From NCBI GenBank assembly GCA_020639135.1, contig JACKHE010000002.1, positions 434,001 to 498,000 on the forward strand: DNA of 64,000 bases, written 5' to 3'. Positions within the stretch are counted from its first letter, which is position 1. The number at the start of each line of letters is the position of its first letter. The notes beneath the pieces were generated by a model. It did no database searches, was not told the DNA's origin, and saw nothing but the letters and a program-made list of their open reading frames with translations. The position numbers and the translations under genes are program-made. Shown one piece after another: positions 18,101 to 25,763 of this stretch. The DNA is from Phycisphaeraceae bacterium (GTDB lineage: Bacteria > Planctomycetota > Phycisphaerae > Phycisphaerales > UBA1924).

Positions 18101-18423
18101 CCATGGACGACTTCGGCACGGGCCACTCGTCGCTCAGCGGCCTCCACCGGTTCCCGATCGACATCCTCAAGATCGACCGCTCGTTCATCGCGAGCATGGA
18201 AGAGAGCTCGGAGCTGGCGGCCGTCGTGCACTCGATCGTCACCCTCGCCCAGAACCTGGGCATGGACATCGTCGCCGAGGGCATCGAGACACCGGCGCAG
18301 ATCGCGATCCTGCAATCCCACGAGGTGCGGTACGGGCAGGGCTATTTCTTCTCCAAGCCGCTGCCCCCCGAGGAGGCGGAGGAGTACCTCAGGAAGCACA
18401 TCCCGAGCGCCCAGGCCGCCTGA
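15127..18423 (+). CDS. Cache-HAMP-PAS-PAS-GGDEF-EAL cyclic-di-GMP enzyme
   Basis: About 1098 residues from the ATG at 15127; a GTG at 15064 and an ATG at 15145 are other possible starts, and no start has a strong ribosome site. An N-terminal transmembrane helix (FKLATAFIIGSMLPLGLSV) is followed by a 270-residue periplasmic sensor of Cache type, a second helix (MLSICGAALLMLVCLAVLF), HAMP, and two PAS domains. The GGDEF domain is intact (RFGGDEF) and has an RxxD inhibitory site five residues upstream (RPYD). The EAL domain is also intact (FEAL, EITES, DDFGTGHSS, AEGIET, GYFFSKP). Both synthesis and breakdown of cyclic-di-GMP therefore look possible. It is divergent from blaI. Confidence 0.92.
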   Translation: MVEHRHMKNRPEKFEDSTAGAARSPEPLFKRRSSIVFKLATAFIIGSMLPLGLSVAVSYRESVERTSTEIREHLFNLAVSRENALNEHTKDLIRYSDCISRAGEIVQTLRTGSYDPGTDPAARGALQLLSAFQDSRWGEIHHILLADVDGNIVLGAEHHADEDRHAAIELSQHLGETIAGVREFRAALRETRVTDVFGFLDRDHYHQLILQPVRDERDQTVGVVVLEVAIDYVQKMMATDFSFGRTGRIYLVSHTGERVVNLISERSGGDPPEGVRLAIAGDEPVVGEFAGATGDRVFGLYLQSSYYPWILCLEIDAAEVWAPIYRYQLHMLSICGAALLMLVCLAVLFSRRFGAPLRRAAGAVERIAGGDLSTPIAVTTDDEIGLVQAGVESMRLRLLEHIQMLDEQVEQGLRELQYQKMALDEHAIVSVTDERGRITYVNRKFCQITGYSQDELIGQDHRIVNSGFHPKSFFRDLYRTLYSGQSWRGEICNRAKHGEIYWVDSTIVPALDDAGNVLRFTSIRTDITARKIAQERFAAAVRGSRDGLWDWNLVTDEVYYAPQFHQMLGLADGALGCRPGDWINLILPDDLSTFNAELEAHLAGVEEIFECEFRMLHADGEPRWMLCRGEAIRDSDGRAIRIAGSLAEITEMKNAQRELKLAAEHDRLTGLPNRTLFLSHVQRAINVKKRRPEACFAVLFFDFDRFKVVNDSLGHDVGDELLIAIAGRFREELRPYDVAARFGGDEFVVLLDMLHSSDEALQIANRLLNMFATPYTIQGHFVRSTASIGMVTSDMSYDSADALVRDSDAAMYQAKAAGRGRVVVFDAEMHEQAMDRIRIEEDLEFAIENSQLRLHYQPIVSLENGELEGFEALVRWQHPERGLVPPDKFIGIAEDNGFIIEMGEWVLRRACEQAMAWRAMIPDHRSFFVNVNVSKRQLSHPDCIETIQRVLRDTDVDPRLIKIEITESTIVDNRSDLIPILQRIRAHGVLLAMDDFGTGHSSLSGLHRFPIDILKIDRSFIASMEESSELAAVVHSIVTLAQNLGMDIVAEGIETPAQIAILQSHEVRYGQGYFFSKPLPPEEAEEYLRKHIPSAQAA

Positions 18424-18475
18424 CGCACGCGAACCCACCGCTGGGTGGTCCTACACTCCGGGACCGATTCAGCCC

Positions 18476-20167
18476 ATGTCCGAACTCCTCGACCAACGCC
18501 GGTACCTGATCCCATTCAGGACATCCCTGCTGCCGCAGATCTTCACCGACACGCTCGTGATCGGCGCCGGCGCGGCGGGGCTCCGCGCGGCAATCACCGC
18601 CGGCCGAACCCGGGATGTCATTGTCCTTGCCAAGAGCCCCAGCGCCGTGTCGAACACGAGCTGGGCGCAGGGGGGCATCGCGATCCCAGCCGGCGACGAC
18701 GACTCGGTCGATTCCCACGTCAGCGACACGCTCATCGCCGGCGCCGGGCTGTGCGATGATCCTGCGGTCCGGCTGATTATCGGGAACGCGAAAGCGTGCC
18801 TGGACGACCTCATCCGCCTGGGCGCGCGGTTCGACCGCAACGAGCGGGGCGAGATCGCGCTGGGACGCGAGGCGGCGCACGAGCACAGCCGCATCGTCCA
18901 CGCCAACGGCGACGCCACCGGCGCCGAGATCATTCGCACGCTGGAGGACGCCGCGCGTCAGGCGCCGCGCGTCCGGCGCTTCGATGACTGCTACGCGATC
19001 GACCTGCTGACGGCAACGGACAGGCCGGGCTCGCCGGTGCTGGGCGCCATCACGATGCACCCGAGGCACGGGCTGCAGATCATCCGCGCGCGGCACACGG
19101 TGCTGGCCACCGGCGGCGCCGGCGCCGTGTACCGGGAAACCTCCAACCCGCGCAGCGCCACGGCCGACGGCGTGGCGATGGCCTACCGCGCCGGCGCCCA
19201 CATCGCCGACATGGCCTTCATCCAGTTCCACCCCACAACGCTCTACATCGCCGGGGCGCCCCGGGCGCTGATCTCCGAGGCCGTCCGCGGCGCCGGGGCG
19301 CTGCTGATCGATCAGGGCGGCCACCGGTTCATGCCGGACTACGACGACCGCGCCGAGCTGGCGTCGCGCGATATCGTGTCGCGCACGATCGTCCAGCACA
19401 TCGCCAGCCGGGGCGGGACGCACGTCTTCCTCGACGCGCGGGGCATCGATCGGTTCAGCGATCGTTTCCCCTCGATCGCAGCAAAGCTTGCCGAGTTCGG
19501 CATCGACCCGGCGAGCGATCTCATCCCGGTCAATCCCGCAGCGCATTATGCCGTCGGGGGCGTGCACACCGACCTGACCGGGCAGACCTCGGTCGAGGGG
19601 CTGTACGCGGTGGGCGAGGTCGCCTCGATCGGACTCCACGGCGCCAACCGGCTCGCGAGCAACTCGCTGCTCGAATCGCTCGTCATGGGACATCTCGCGG
19701 GCGAGCGGATCGGCTCATCCAACGGCGCCGGGGCGGAGGCGGCGATCTCCGTCCCGGTCGTCTCCGACATCCGCCCCTCGGACCGCGGCGAGCTCGACAT
19801 CGCCGACGTGCTCTCATCGCTACGCTCGGCGATGTGGCGCAACGTCGGCGTGGAGCGCACCGGCGCCAGGCTCGACGACGCGATGGACATGATCGATTTC
19901 TGGGCGCGCTACACGCTCGACAAGATCTTCGACGAGCCGACGGGCTGGCAGGCGCAGAACTCCCTGCTCGTCGCCTCGCTGATCACGAGGTCGTCCCAGT
20001 GGCGCCAGGAATCCCGCGGCTGCCTGTGGCGCCAGGACCACCCGGCGCCGAGCGACGAGTACCTCGTCCATGATTGCTGGCGAAGAGGATCGACGGAGCC
20101 GAAGCTGATCCCTGTTTCGGGGCAGCGTGTTCAGACGCCCACCGCGTTGACGCCGCAATCGACGTAG
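18476..20167 (+). CDS. nadB: L-aspartate oxidase
   Basis: The 563-residue flavoprotein oxidises L-aspartate to iminoaspartate, the first step of de novo NAD synthesis. Family features are the FAD dinucleotide fold VIGAGAAGLRAA near residue 26, SNTSWAQGGIA, HEHSRIVHANGDATG, the FIQFHPTTLY active-site segment and PAAHYAVGGV...GLYAVGEVASIGLHGANRLASNS. The ATG at 18476 is chosen because it starts 52 bases after the preceding stop; the frame is open further upstream but only inside the EAL domain gene. The C-terminal tail overlaps the convergent fabI gene by 37 bases. Its pathway partner nadA is at 27971. Confidence 0.95.
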   Translation: MSELLDQRRYLIPFRTSLLPQIFTDTLVIGAGAAGLRAAITAGRTRDVIVLAKSPSAVSNTSWAQGGIAIPAGDDDSVDSHVSDTLIAGAGLCDDPAVRLIIGNAKACLDDLIRLGARFDRNERGEIALGREAAHEHSRIVHANGDATGAEIIRTLEDAARQAPRVRRFDDCYAIDLLTATDRPGSPVLGAITMHPRHGLQIIRARHTVLATGGAGAVYRETSNPRSATADGVAMAYRAGAHIADMAFIQFHPTTLYIAGAPRALISEAVRGAGALLIDQGGHRFMPDYDDRAELASRDIVSRTIVQHIASRGGTHVFLDARGIDRFSDRFPSIAAKLAEFGIDPASDLIPVNPAAHYAVGGVHTDLTGQTSVEGLYAVGEVASIGLHGANRLASNSLLESLVMGHLAGERIGSSNGAGAEAAISVPVVSDIRPSDRGELDIADVLSSLRSAMWRNVGVERTGARLDDAMDMIDFWARYTLDKIFDEPTGWQAQNSLLVASLITRSSQWRQESRGCLWRQDHPAPSDEYLVHDCWRRGSTEPKLIPVSGQRVQTPTALTPQST

Positions 20168-20925
20168 ATGTTCTCCGCCGTGATCCCGCTGGCGAGGTCG
20201 CTGACGAGGAAGACCGCGGCGCCGCCGACGTCGGCGCCCTCGACGTTGCGCTTCAGGGGCGCCTTGATCGGTGTCGATTCGAGCATCGCGCCGATGCCGC
20301 CGACGGCGCTGGAGGCGAGGGTCTTGAGGGGGCCGCCGGAGATCGTGTTGACGCGGATGTTGTGCTGGCCCAGCTCGCCGGCGAGGTAGCGCATCGTGCA
20401 TTCCAGGGCCGCCTTGGCGACGCCCATGACGTTGTAGCCCGGGACGATCTTCTCGGCGCCGTAGTAGGACATCGCGAGGATCGAGCCCCCGCCGGTGGCC
20501 TTCATGGGCTCGGCGGCGCGGTGCGCCATCGCGGCCAGGGTGTAGGCGGAGATGTCGATGGCGCTGAGGTACGCCTCGCGCGGGGTCTCGGTGAACTTCC
20601 CGTAGGAGAGCCACTCGCGGTCGGCGAAGGCGATGGAGTGGATGACGAAGTCGAGCCGCTCGTGCTTCTTCGTGTAGGCGTCGAAGACGCTGTCGAGGTC
20701 CTCGTCCTTCGAGGCGTCGCAGGGGTACAGCGTCAGATCCCCGGCGCCCTCGATCTTCTCGCAGGCCATGCGCGTGCGGCGTTCGTTCTTGTCCCCCGGC
20801 AGGTGCTGGAACGCGCACCGGGCGCCGTGGGCGATGAGGGCGCTAGCGATGTGCCAGGCGTACGAGCGGTCATTGGCGACGCCGAAGACGAGTCCGGTCT
20901 TGCCTTGGAGGAGTGGGGTGGTCAT
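20131..20925 (-). CDS. fabI: Enoyl-[acyl-carrier-protein] reductase (NADH), FabI
   Basis: The 264-residue short-chain dehydrogenase-type protein catalyses the last reduction of each fatty acid elongation cycle. FabI hallmarks are GVANDRSYAWHIA at the N terminus, HSIAFADREWL, SYYGAEKIVPGYNVMGVAKAALE (the Tyr-x6-Lys pair) and RVNTISGGPLKTLASSAVGG. Its last codons overlap the nadB 3' end on the other strand, so its terminus is constrained by two genes. Confidence 0.95.
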   Translation of the reverse strand: MTTPLLQGKTGLVFGVANDRSYAWHIASALIAHGARCAFQHLPGDKNERRTRMACEKIEGAGDLTLYPCDASKDEDLDSVFDAYTKKHERLDFVIHSIAFADREWLSYGKFTETPREAYLSAIDISAYTLAAMAHRAAEPMKATGGGSILAMSYYGAEKIVPGYNVMGVAKAALECTMRYLAGELGQHNIRVNTISGGPLKTLASSAVGGIGAMLESTPIKAPLKRNVEGADVGGAAVFLVSDLASGITAENIYVDCGVNAVGV

Positions 20926-20960
20926 GGGATCATTTTAGCCAGAAAGGACCCGCAGGGTGC

Positions 20961-20993
20961 CGTGGTAATGATCGCGGAGCGATCCTTGCCACG
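20961..20993. repeat. Hairpin upstream of fabI
   Basis: GATCGC-GGA-GCGATC (20970-20984) is a perfect inner stem. It is extended by CGTGGTAAT against CTTGCCACG (20961-20969 with 20985-20993), with one T-C mismatch and one wobble pair. It sits between the stop of the AT-rich gene and the fabI start, both on the minus strand. It may be a terminator of the upstream gene or a fabI leader structure. No T tract follows. Confidence 0.5.
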
Positions 20994-21004
20994 ATACGCC
21001 AGAG

Positions 21005-21679
21005 TCAGTCTAGTGGGAACGGGGGGTAACGATGTATCCGTGAGAAACTCTGTACAAAGGTTCTCCTGATCATGGCGTAGAGCGATAGAAGTATCAGCAC
21101 TGGTAAAAGTAGCAACATGATGGGCACAACAACGATCAGCGCCGGAACATTCTTCCGCGATATCACTCGCGTACGTTCTGGAGCACTCGCTTCGATCTTA
21201 TCCCATGACGATTCGAGATCTTGTCTCCAGCGATCGAACCATCCGTCAGCATGATCGAGACTCCGCATTGGCCCACTGCGGTCTTCGGTATAGTCGACAT
21301 ACCCGTATTCCAACGTATTCTGTAAACAATCGAGCAGCGCCTTAATCTTGTACTCGTCGCTGTGACCGTAGAGCACGTCATCATCCGTTATGCAAGAATG
21401 TTTTCCGACGTGGAAATAACCTGTGCCGCAATCCGAATCCTCCAGGAATCCGATCTCGATCACCGGGCAAGCAGGGTTTGCGCTCGATATCTTGACCCAG
21501 TCCGGGCCACATCGATCTGCCCAGGTTCCAAATTCAAGCCACACGGGCCGTCCAAACAAGTGCGATCGATAACGCTTTCCATGCACTGATGGGTCTTTCA
21601 GGACAGCAAACAACTGCTCCGCCGGTTCAATCTCCAGATACGGCAACCCCTCAAACTCATCGCTGCCCCCGTCTACCAC
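21005..21679 (-). CDS. Unknown protein with C-terminal membrane helix
   Basis: I do not recognise the family. A GTG at 21679-21677 is the likely start: it overlaps the stop of the upstream quinone reductase gene (GTGGTAG), with a purine-rich GGGAAGG about 11 bases before it. An ATG at 21748 would lie deep inside the quinone reductase gene. The protein has about 224 residues: a soluble N-terminal part rich in aromatic residues and Cys, a Ser/Asp/Trp-rich middle (DRWRQDLESSWDKIE), then one strong transmembrane helix (VPALIVVVPIMLLLLPVLILL) and a basic tail. The base composition is clearly lower in GC than its neighbours, with many AT-ending codons, which suggests recent acquisition or relaxed selection. 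Confidence 0.6.
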   Translation of the reverse strand: MVDGGSDEFEGLPYLEIEPAEQLFAVLKDPSVHGKRYRSHLFGRPVWLEFGTWADRCGPDWVKISSANPACPVIEIGFLEDSDCGTGYFHVGKHSCITDDDVLYGHSDEYKIKALLDCLQNTLEYGYVDYTEDRSGPMRSLDHADGWFDRWRQDLESSWDKIEASAPERTRVISRKNVPALIVVVPIMLLLLPVLILLSLYAMIRRTFVQSFSRIHRYPPFPLD

Positions 21680-22719
21680 CTGATCACAACCTTCCCGAAC
21701 TGCTCCCCGCTCTCCAGCCTCGCCCACGCCTCGCTGGCCTTGTCCCACTGGTGCACGGAGTCCACGACCGGGCCGATCTTCCCGGCATTGAGCAGGCTCA
21801 CCACCTCGCGGAAGTCGTCGTTGGAGCCCATCGTCGAGCCCAGCAGCCTCAGCTGACCCCAGAAGAGCCGGCCCAGGTGGGTCTTCGTGACGGCGCCGGC
21901 CGTGGAGCCGCAGGTGACGAAGGCGCCGCCGCGGGCGAGGGAGGCGATGCAGTTCATGTGCACGGCGTCACCGATGGAGTCGAGCACGCACTCGACGCCG
22001 CGCTTGTTGGTCCACTGGCGGAGGTCGCGCGACCACTCCTGGCCCTCGTCGAGGATGGCGAAGTCAGCGCCCAGTTCCGTCGCTTTGTCGAGTTTCCATT
22101 GATGCCGGCTCGTCACCGCGACGGCGCAGCCCATCCACTTGCAGATAGACAGCGCCGCGGTCGCGACCCCTCCGCCGATCCCGGTGATGCAGATCTTCTG
22201 TCCCGGGAGGATCCCGGCCTTGCGGACCATCCCCATCGCGGTCAGCGCGACGAGCCCGAACGCCGCGGCGTCCTCATCCTTGACGTGATCCGCCACCGGC
22301 GCGAGGTTGGTGGCCGGGGCATTGAAGAACTGGCGGTGGGCGCCGTCGTGGTGCTCGCCGATGAGCTCGTACGCCGGGGCGAGCTGCGCATCGGTGGGAT
22401 CATCAGGATGGACGCGGCCGGGCTGCCGGACGGCGGCGTTGAAGACGACGCGCCGGCCGACCCAGGCGGGATCGACACCTTCGCCGACGGACTCGACGAC
22501 GGCGCAGGCGTCGCAGCCGGAGACGCGCGGGTACGTGAGATCGAGCCCCGGGATGCCGATCGCGACCCAGAGGTCCATCTGGTTGAGCGCACTGGCGAGC
22601 GTGCGGAGCCGCGCCTGGCCCGGCCCCGGCGCCGGCGGTTCGGGGTGGTCGGAAACCACTCGGACGATTGAGGATACGGCGCCGCGTGGGGCGGACGATG
22701 TCAGGAGAGCTGCTCGCAT
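21673..22719 (-). CDS. NADPH:quinone reductase-like zinc-type alcohol dehydrogenase superfamily protein
   Basis: The 348-residue protein starts at the ATG at 22719 (MRAALLTSSAPRG). It has the medium-chain dehydrogenase fold with LRTLASALNQMDLWV near the N terminus, the SGCDACAVVESVGEGVDPAWVG segment, and a dinucleotide-binding motif (CITGIGGGVATAAL). CVLDSIG and GGAFVTCGSTAG complete the NADP domain. The structural-zinc cysteine cluster is absent, as in quinone oxidoreductases. Substrate unknown. Its 3' end is coupled to the start of the AT-rich unknown gene. Confidence 0.85.
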   Translation of the reverse strand: MRAALLTSSAPRGAVSSIVRVVSDHPEPPAPGPGQARLRTLASALNQMDLWVAIGIPGLDLTYPRVSGCDACAVVESVGEGVDPAWVGRRVVFNAAVRQPGRVHPDDPTDAQLAPAYELIGEHHDGAHRQFFNAPATNLAPVADHVKDEDAAAFGLVALTAMGMVRKAGILPGQKICITGIGGGVATAALSICKWMGCAVAVTSRHQWKLDKATELGADFAILDEGQEWSRDLRQWTNKRGVECVLDSIGDAVHMNCIASLARGGAFVTCGSTAGAVTKTHLGRLFWGQLRLLGSTMGSNDDFREVVSLLNAGKIGPVVDSVHQWDKASEAWARLESGEQFGKVVIRW

Positions 22720-22820
22720 GTCCTGTTTATCGTAGCGGATGCCGGACTCGATGATTGACAGCGGGAGGCGCCGGCTCACAATGGACCGCTCGCTTCGAAA
22801 ACGATCCAATCGGAGATCCC

Positions 22821-24287
22821 ATGATGCACCGAAGGGCCGCGCTCCGCCTCGCGAACAGGACAGTCCTTGCTGCGGCCACACTCAGCGCCCAGCCTCCGGC
22901 GTCGATTGCCGCCAACGGCGGTGAAGACGGGAACGACGTCTTCGCCAAAGCGGAGGGCCTGATCACGGTCCCCAGTTTCAGAGACGAATGGCAGAAGACG
23001 CTCGCCGCCTCGACCGGTGACGGGCTGTGCCGGGATGTCGATTTCTATCTGATCTCAAACCTGACGCCCACCTGCGAATACGAGGTCAGCGCCAAGGGCT
23101 TCGCCGCCATCGGATTCCAGGTCGGCTGGTTCGACATCACTGGGAATCAGATCCTGATCCCGTCCACCGATGGGGTGCTCAGCATCATCGCGGACGCCAA
23201 CGGCGAGGTCCGGATCGCGATCAGCGGTGCGAGCGACGCCGACTTCGACGGGCTTGATGACGCGACGATGCAGCCGCACGGGACGTGCGGTTCTTATCTG
23301 CTGGCGATCGATTCGGAAACCGATGGCAACAGCACCTTCGGCGTTGCAGAGCTGGTCGCCGCAACCAACGGGATCCGGGCGGTCATGGAGAGTGAGCTCA
23401 CGATGTCCCCATGCGATGCGCTCTGTCACGATGTCGATTACTACAGGATCTCTGGCCTGAATCCTTTGTGCGATCTGACCGCGACGCTCGGCGATGGGCC
23501 GGCGTCAGGGTTCAGGATCGGCTGGATCGACCAATCCGGGGCTGAGATCCTGACCAGCATCGGTTCAATCAACCTGGTCGCTGATATCAACGGGGTGGTC
23601 TATCTCGCCGTCACCGGCGCCGGTGACAACGCCGTCATCGATGGCCTCGACGACCTGAGCTGGAAACCCCACGGCGATTGCGGCGCCTACACGCTCACGG
23701 TGACCGAGCGATCGGATGCCGGGAGCGCCTTCGGCGATCGTGAGATCGTCAGTGTGCCCAACGGCAACCGGATCAGGATCGACGCGGGCCTCGACCCCGG
23801 CGACTGCAGCCAGCTGTGTCACGATGTGGATTTTTTCGAACTCACTGGGCTGACTCCGTTATCCGACTTCGATATCAACATTGAGGCGGCAATGCCGGGC
23901 GTCTTCCGACTTGGTTGGTATGACAAAGCCGGGGCCCTGATCTTCCCCGGCGTCTCCAGCATCTCCCTCGTCGCGGACGTCAACGGAATGGCGATCCTCG
24001 CGGTCACCGCCACGGCGGATCAGGACTTCGATGGCTTTGTGGATGGGACAGCCGATCCGCACGGGCTTTGCGCGGAATATCAGCTTGTGATTCGATCACC
24101 GGGCAACAACGGGATCCTCATTGAGGACCTCAATTACGATGGCGTCGTGGATACCGCCGACCTCGGCCTGCTGTTGGCCGCGTTCGGCAGCAATGATTTC
24201 ATCGCTGATCTCAACGGCGATGGCGCCGTGGACACGGCCGATCTCGGCCTCCTCCTCGGTCAGTTCGGGGAGCTCTCCGGCGCCTGA
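22821..24287 (+). CDS. Secreted triplicate-domain protein with C-terminal dockerin-like tag
   Basis: The ATG at 22821 has a GGAG six bases upstream and starts a signal-peptide-like leader (MMHRRAALRLANRTVLAAATLSA). The 488-residue protein contains three consecutive repeats of about 130 residues. Each has a C/LCHDVD[FY][YF] entry, a FR[LI]GW[FIY]D core, and a closing HG.C..Y segment preceded by DFDG[LF]. The last 50 residues hold two EF-hand-like repeats (YDGVVDTADLGLLLAAFG and NGDGAVDTADLGLLLGQFG), the tag also seen in four other proteins of the window. It is probably exported and calcium-binding. The function is unknown. Confidence 0.8.
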   Translation: MMHRRAALRLANRTVLAAATLSAQPPASIAANGGEDGNDVFAKAEGLITVPSFRDEWQKTLAASTGDGLCRDVDFYLISNLTPTCEYEVSAKGFAAIGFQVGWFDITGNQILIPSTDGVLSIIADANGEVRIAISGASDADFDGLDDATMQPHGTCGSYLLAIDSETDGNSTFGVAELVAATNGIRAVMESELTMSPCDALCHDVDYYRISGLNPLCDLTATLGDGPASGFRIGWIDQSGAEILTSIGSINLVADINGVVYLAVTGAGDNAVIDGLDDLSWKPHGDCGAYTLTVTERSDAGSAFGDREIVSVPNGNRIRIDAGLDPGDCSQLCHDVDFFELTGLTPLSDFDINIEAAMPGVFRLGWYDKAGALIFPGVSSISLVADVNGMAILAVTATADQDFDGFVDGTADPHGLCAEYQLVIRSPGNNGILIEDLNYDGVVDTADLGLLLAAFGSNDFIADLNGDGAVDTADLGLLLGQFGELSGA

Positions 24288-24361
24288 TATTTCGTGCTGA
24301 ATCGCTGCCTGATCTGATATGATCCCCGCATCTATCCACCCCCACACTGGAGATCCTGCCC

Positions 24362-24772
24362 ATGGCCAATTACAAGATCGAAGACATCGAAGGCATCGGC
24401 GCCACCTACGGCGAGCAGCTCCGCGCCGCCGGCATCAACGACACCGACGGGCTGCTGGAGGCCGGCAAGTCCCCCAAGGGGCGTCAGCAGATCGAGGAGA
24501 AGACGGGGATCGGGCACGCCCACATCCTCAAGTGGGTCAACATGGCGGACCTCTATCGCATCAACGGCGTTGGGTCGGAGTTCTCCGAGCTTCTCGAGGC
24601 CTCGGGCGTGGACACCGTCAAGGAGCTCAAGCACCGTGTCCCGGCCAACCTTGCGGCGAAGATGGCGGAAGTGAATGCGGCGAAGAACCTGACGCGCACC
24701 GTTCCGTCGGAGTCGGTTGTCGCCGGCTGGATCGAGCAGGCGAAGACGCTCCCCGCGGTTGTCGAGTATTGA
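24362..24772 (+). CDS. DUF4332-like helix-hairpin-helix protein
   Basis: The 136-residue protein has two helix-hairpin-helix units (IEDIEGIGATYGEQLRAAGI and LYRINGVGSEFSELLEASGV), each followed by a helical region that tracks with KELKHRVPANLAAKM. This matches the DUF4332 family, small soluble proteins often found in planctomycetes and cyanobacteria. HhH pairs commonly bind DNA or nucleotides, but no activity is known for this family. A GGAG ribosome site lies about 8 bases upstream. It is transcribed alone between two convergent or unrelated genes. Confidence 0.8.
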   Translation: MANYKIEDIEGIGATYGEQLRAAGINDTDGLLEAGKSPKGRQQIEEKTGIGHAHILKWVNMADLYRINGVGSEFSELLEASGVDTVKELKHRVPANLAAKMAEVNAAKNLTRTVPSESVVAGWIEQAKTLPAVVEY

Positions 24773-24801
24773 TCCCGCGGCGCCGGCGATTCGAGAACTG
24801 A

Positions 24802-25731
24802 TCAGACCTTCATCAGCCCCAGCATCTTGGCGAAGACCCGGGCCATCTCGCCCAGCGAGGGCTTGTCGGGGCCGGCGCCGTTGTGGTGGAGCGTCATGAG
24901 GGTGACGTCGTCCTCGCAGGGCCGCCCTCTGATCTCGTCGAGGCGTTCGCACAGCAGCGCGCCGATCGTCGAGGGGTCGAAACCGCGGTCGCTCGTAATG
25001 TCGGCCATCAGCTCGAGCAGCCCCGCCTCGCCGAGCATCCGCCCGGTCTGGGCGTCGGTTGTCTCGGGGAGCGCGTCGGTGAAGAAGAGCGCGACATCGC
25101 CCGGCTCCATCGGGACAACGAACTGGGAGTACTCGGCGCCCTCGATCACGCCCAGCGGGAGGTCCTTGAATGACGTCCGCGCCTGAGGCGCATCGTGTCG
25201 GATGAGCTCCCACACGCCGGTGGAGGCCCGGCGGAGCATTGGCCGGGGGTGGCCCGCGTTGACGAGGATGAGCTCGTTGGTCGGCGCATGGAAGCTGGCG
25301 AAGATGCCGGTGGCGAACTGGCCGGCGTTCGTGGAGTTGCCGAACTCGTCGCTGAGTGCGCGCACCAATGAAGTCTGGAGCGGGGTGTTGATGTGCCTGC
25401 GCATCTGACGGCGGAGGGCGTCGGAGACCTCGCCGACCGAGGGGCCGTGGCCCGAGACATCGGCGACGACGAACCGGGCCAGCTTCCCGGCGCCGCAGGT
25501 GGAGACGTAGTGGATGTCGCCCCCCTTGTCGCCTCCCAGGGCGGGGTTGGCGCGCACCCAGATGTCGATGCCGGGCACGGAGATCGCCGCGTCCTCGGCG
25601 GCGTTGCCGCCCCAGATCTCCATGCAGTGCAGCCGGAGCTGCTCGGGCTGATCGGCGCAGGGATCGCAGGGGGGAGCGTGTTCTGGTTCAGTGGCGAGCG
25701 TTGTCACGGATCCTTCGATGCCCATGGCCAT
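24802..25731 (-). CDS. SpoIIE/RsbU-type PP2C serine phosphatase, soluble
   Basis: The 309-residue protein has the metal-binding motifs of the PPM/SpoIIE family: GGDKGGDIHYV, FVVADVSGHGPSV, LVNAGHPRPML, FFTDALPE and CEDDVTLMTL. Such enzymes dephosphorylate anti-anti-sigma or related partner-switch proteins. There is no transmembrane helix and only a short Cys-containing N terminus (CDPCADQPEQLRLHC) that could bind metal. No STAS or HATPase partner gene lies beside it. The gene after it on the same strand is the B12/MeaB fusion, upstream by 32 bases. Confidence 0.87.
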   Translation of the reverse strand: MAMGIEGSVTTLATEPEHAPPCDPCADQPEQLRLHCMEIWGGNAAEDAAISVPGIDIWVRANPALGGDKGGDIHYVSTCGAGKLARFVVADVSGHGPSVGEVSDALRRQMRRHINTPLQTSLVRALSDEFGNSTNAGQFATGIFASFHAPTNELILVNAGHPRPMLRRASTGVWELIRHDAPQARTSFKDLPLGVIEGAEYSQFVVPMEPGDVALFFTDALPETTDAQTGRMLGEAGLLELMADITSDRGFDPSTIGALLCERLDEIRGRPCEDDVTLMTLHHNGAGPDKPSLGEMARVFAKMLGLMKV

Positions 25732-25763
25732 CCGCGGTTACCGCTTATCGCGTGAGCGTCCGA

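Noticed and set aside
18080..18475. N-terminal extension of NadB upstream of 18476
   Set aside because: The frame is open, but it lies within the EAL coding region and gives an Arg/Ser-rich sequence with no similarity to aspartate oxidases.
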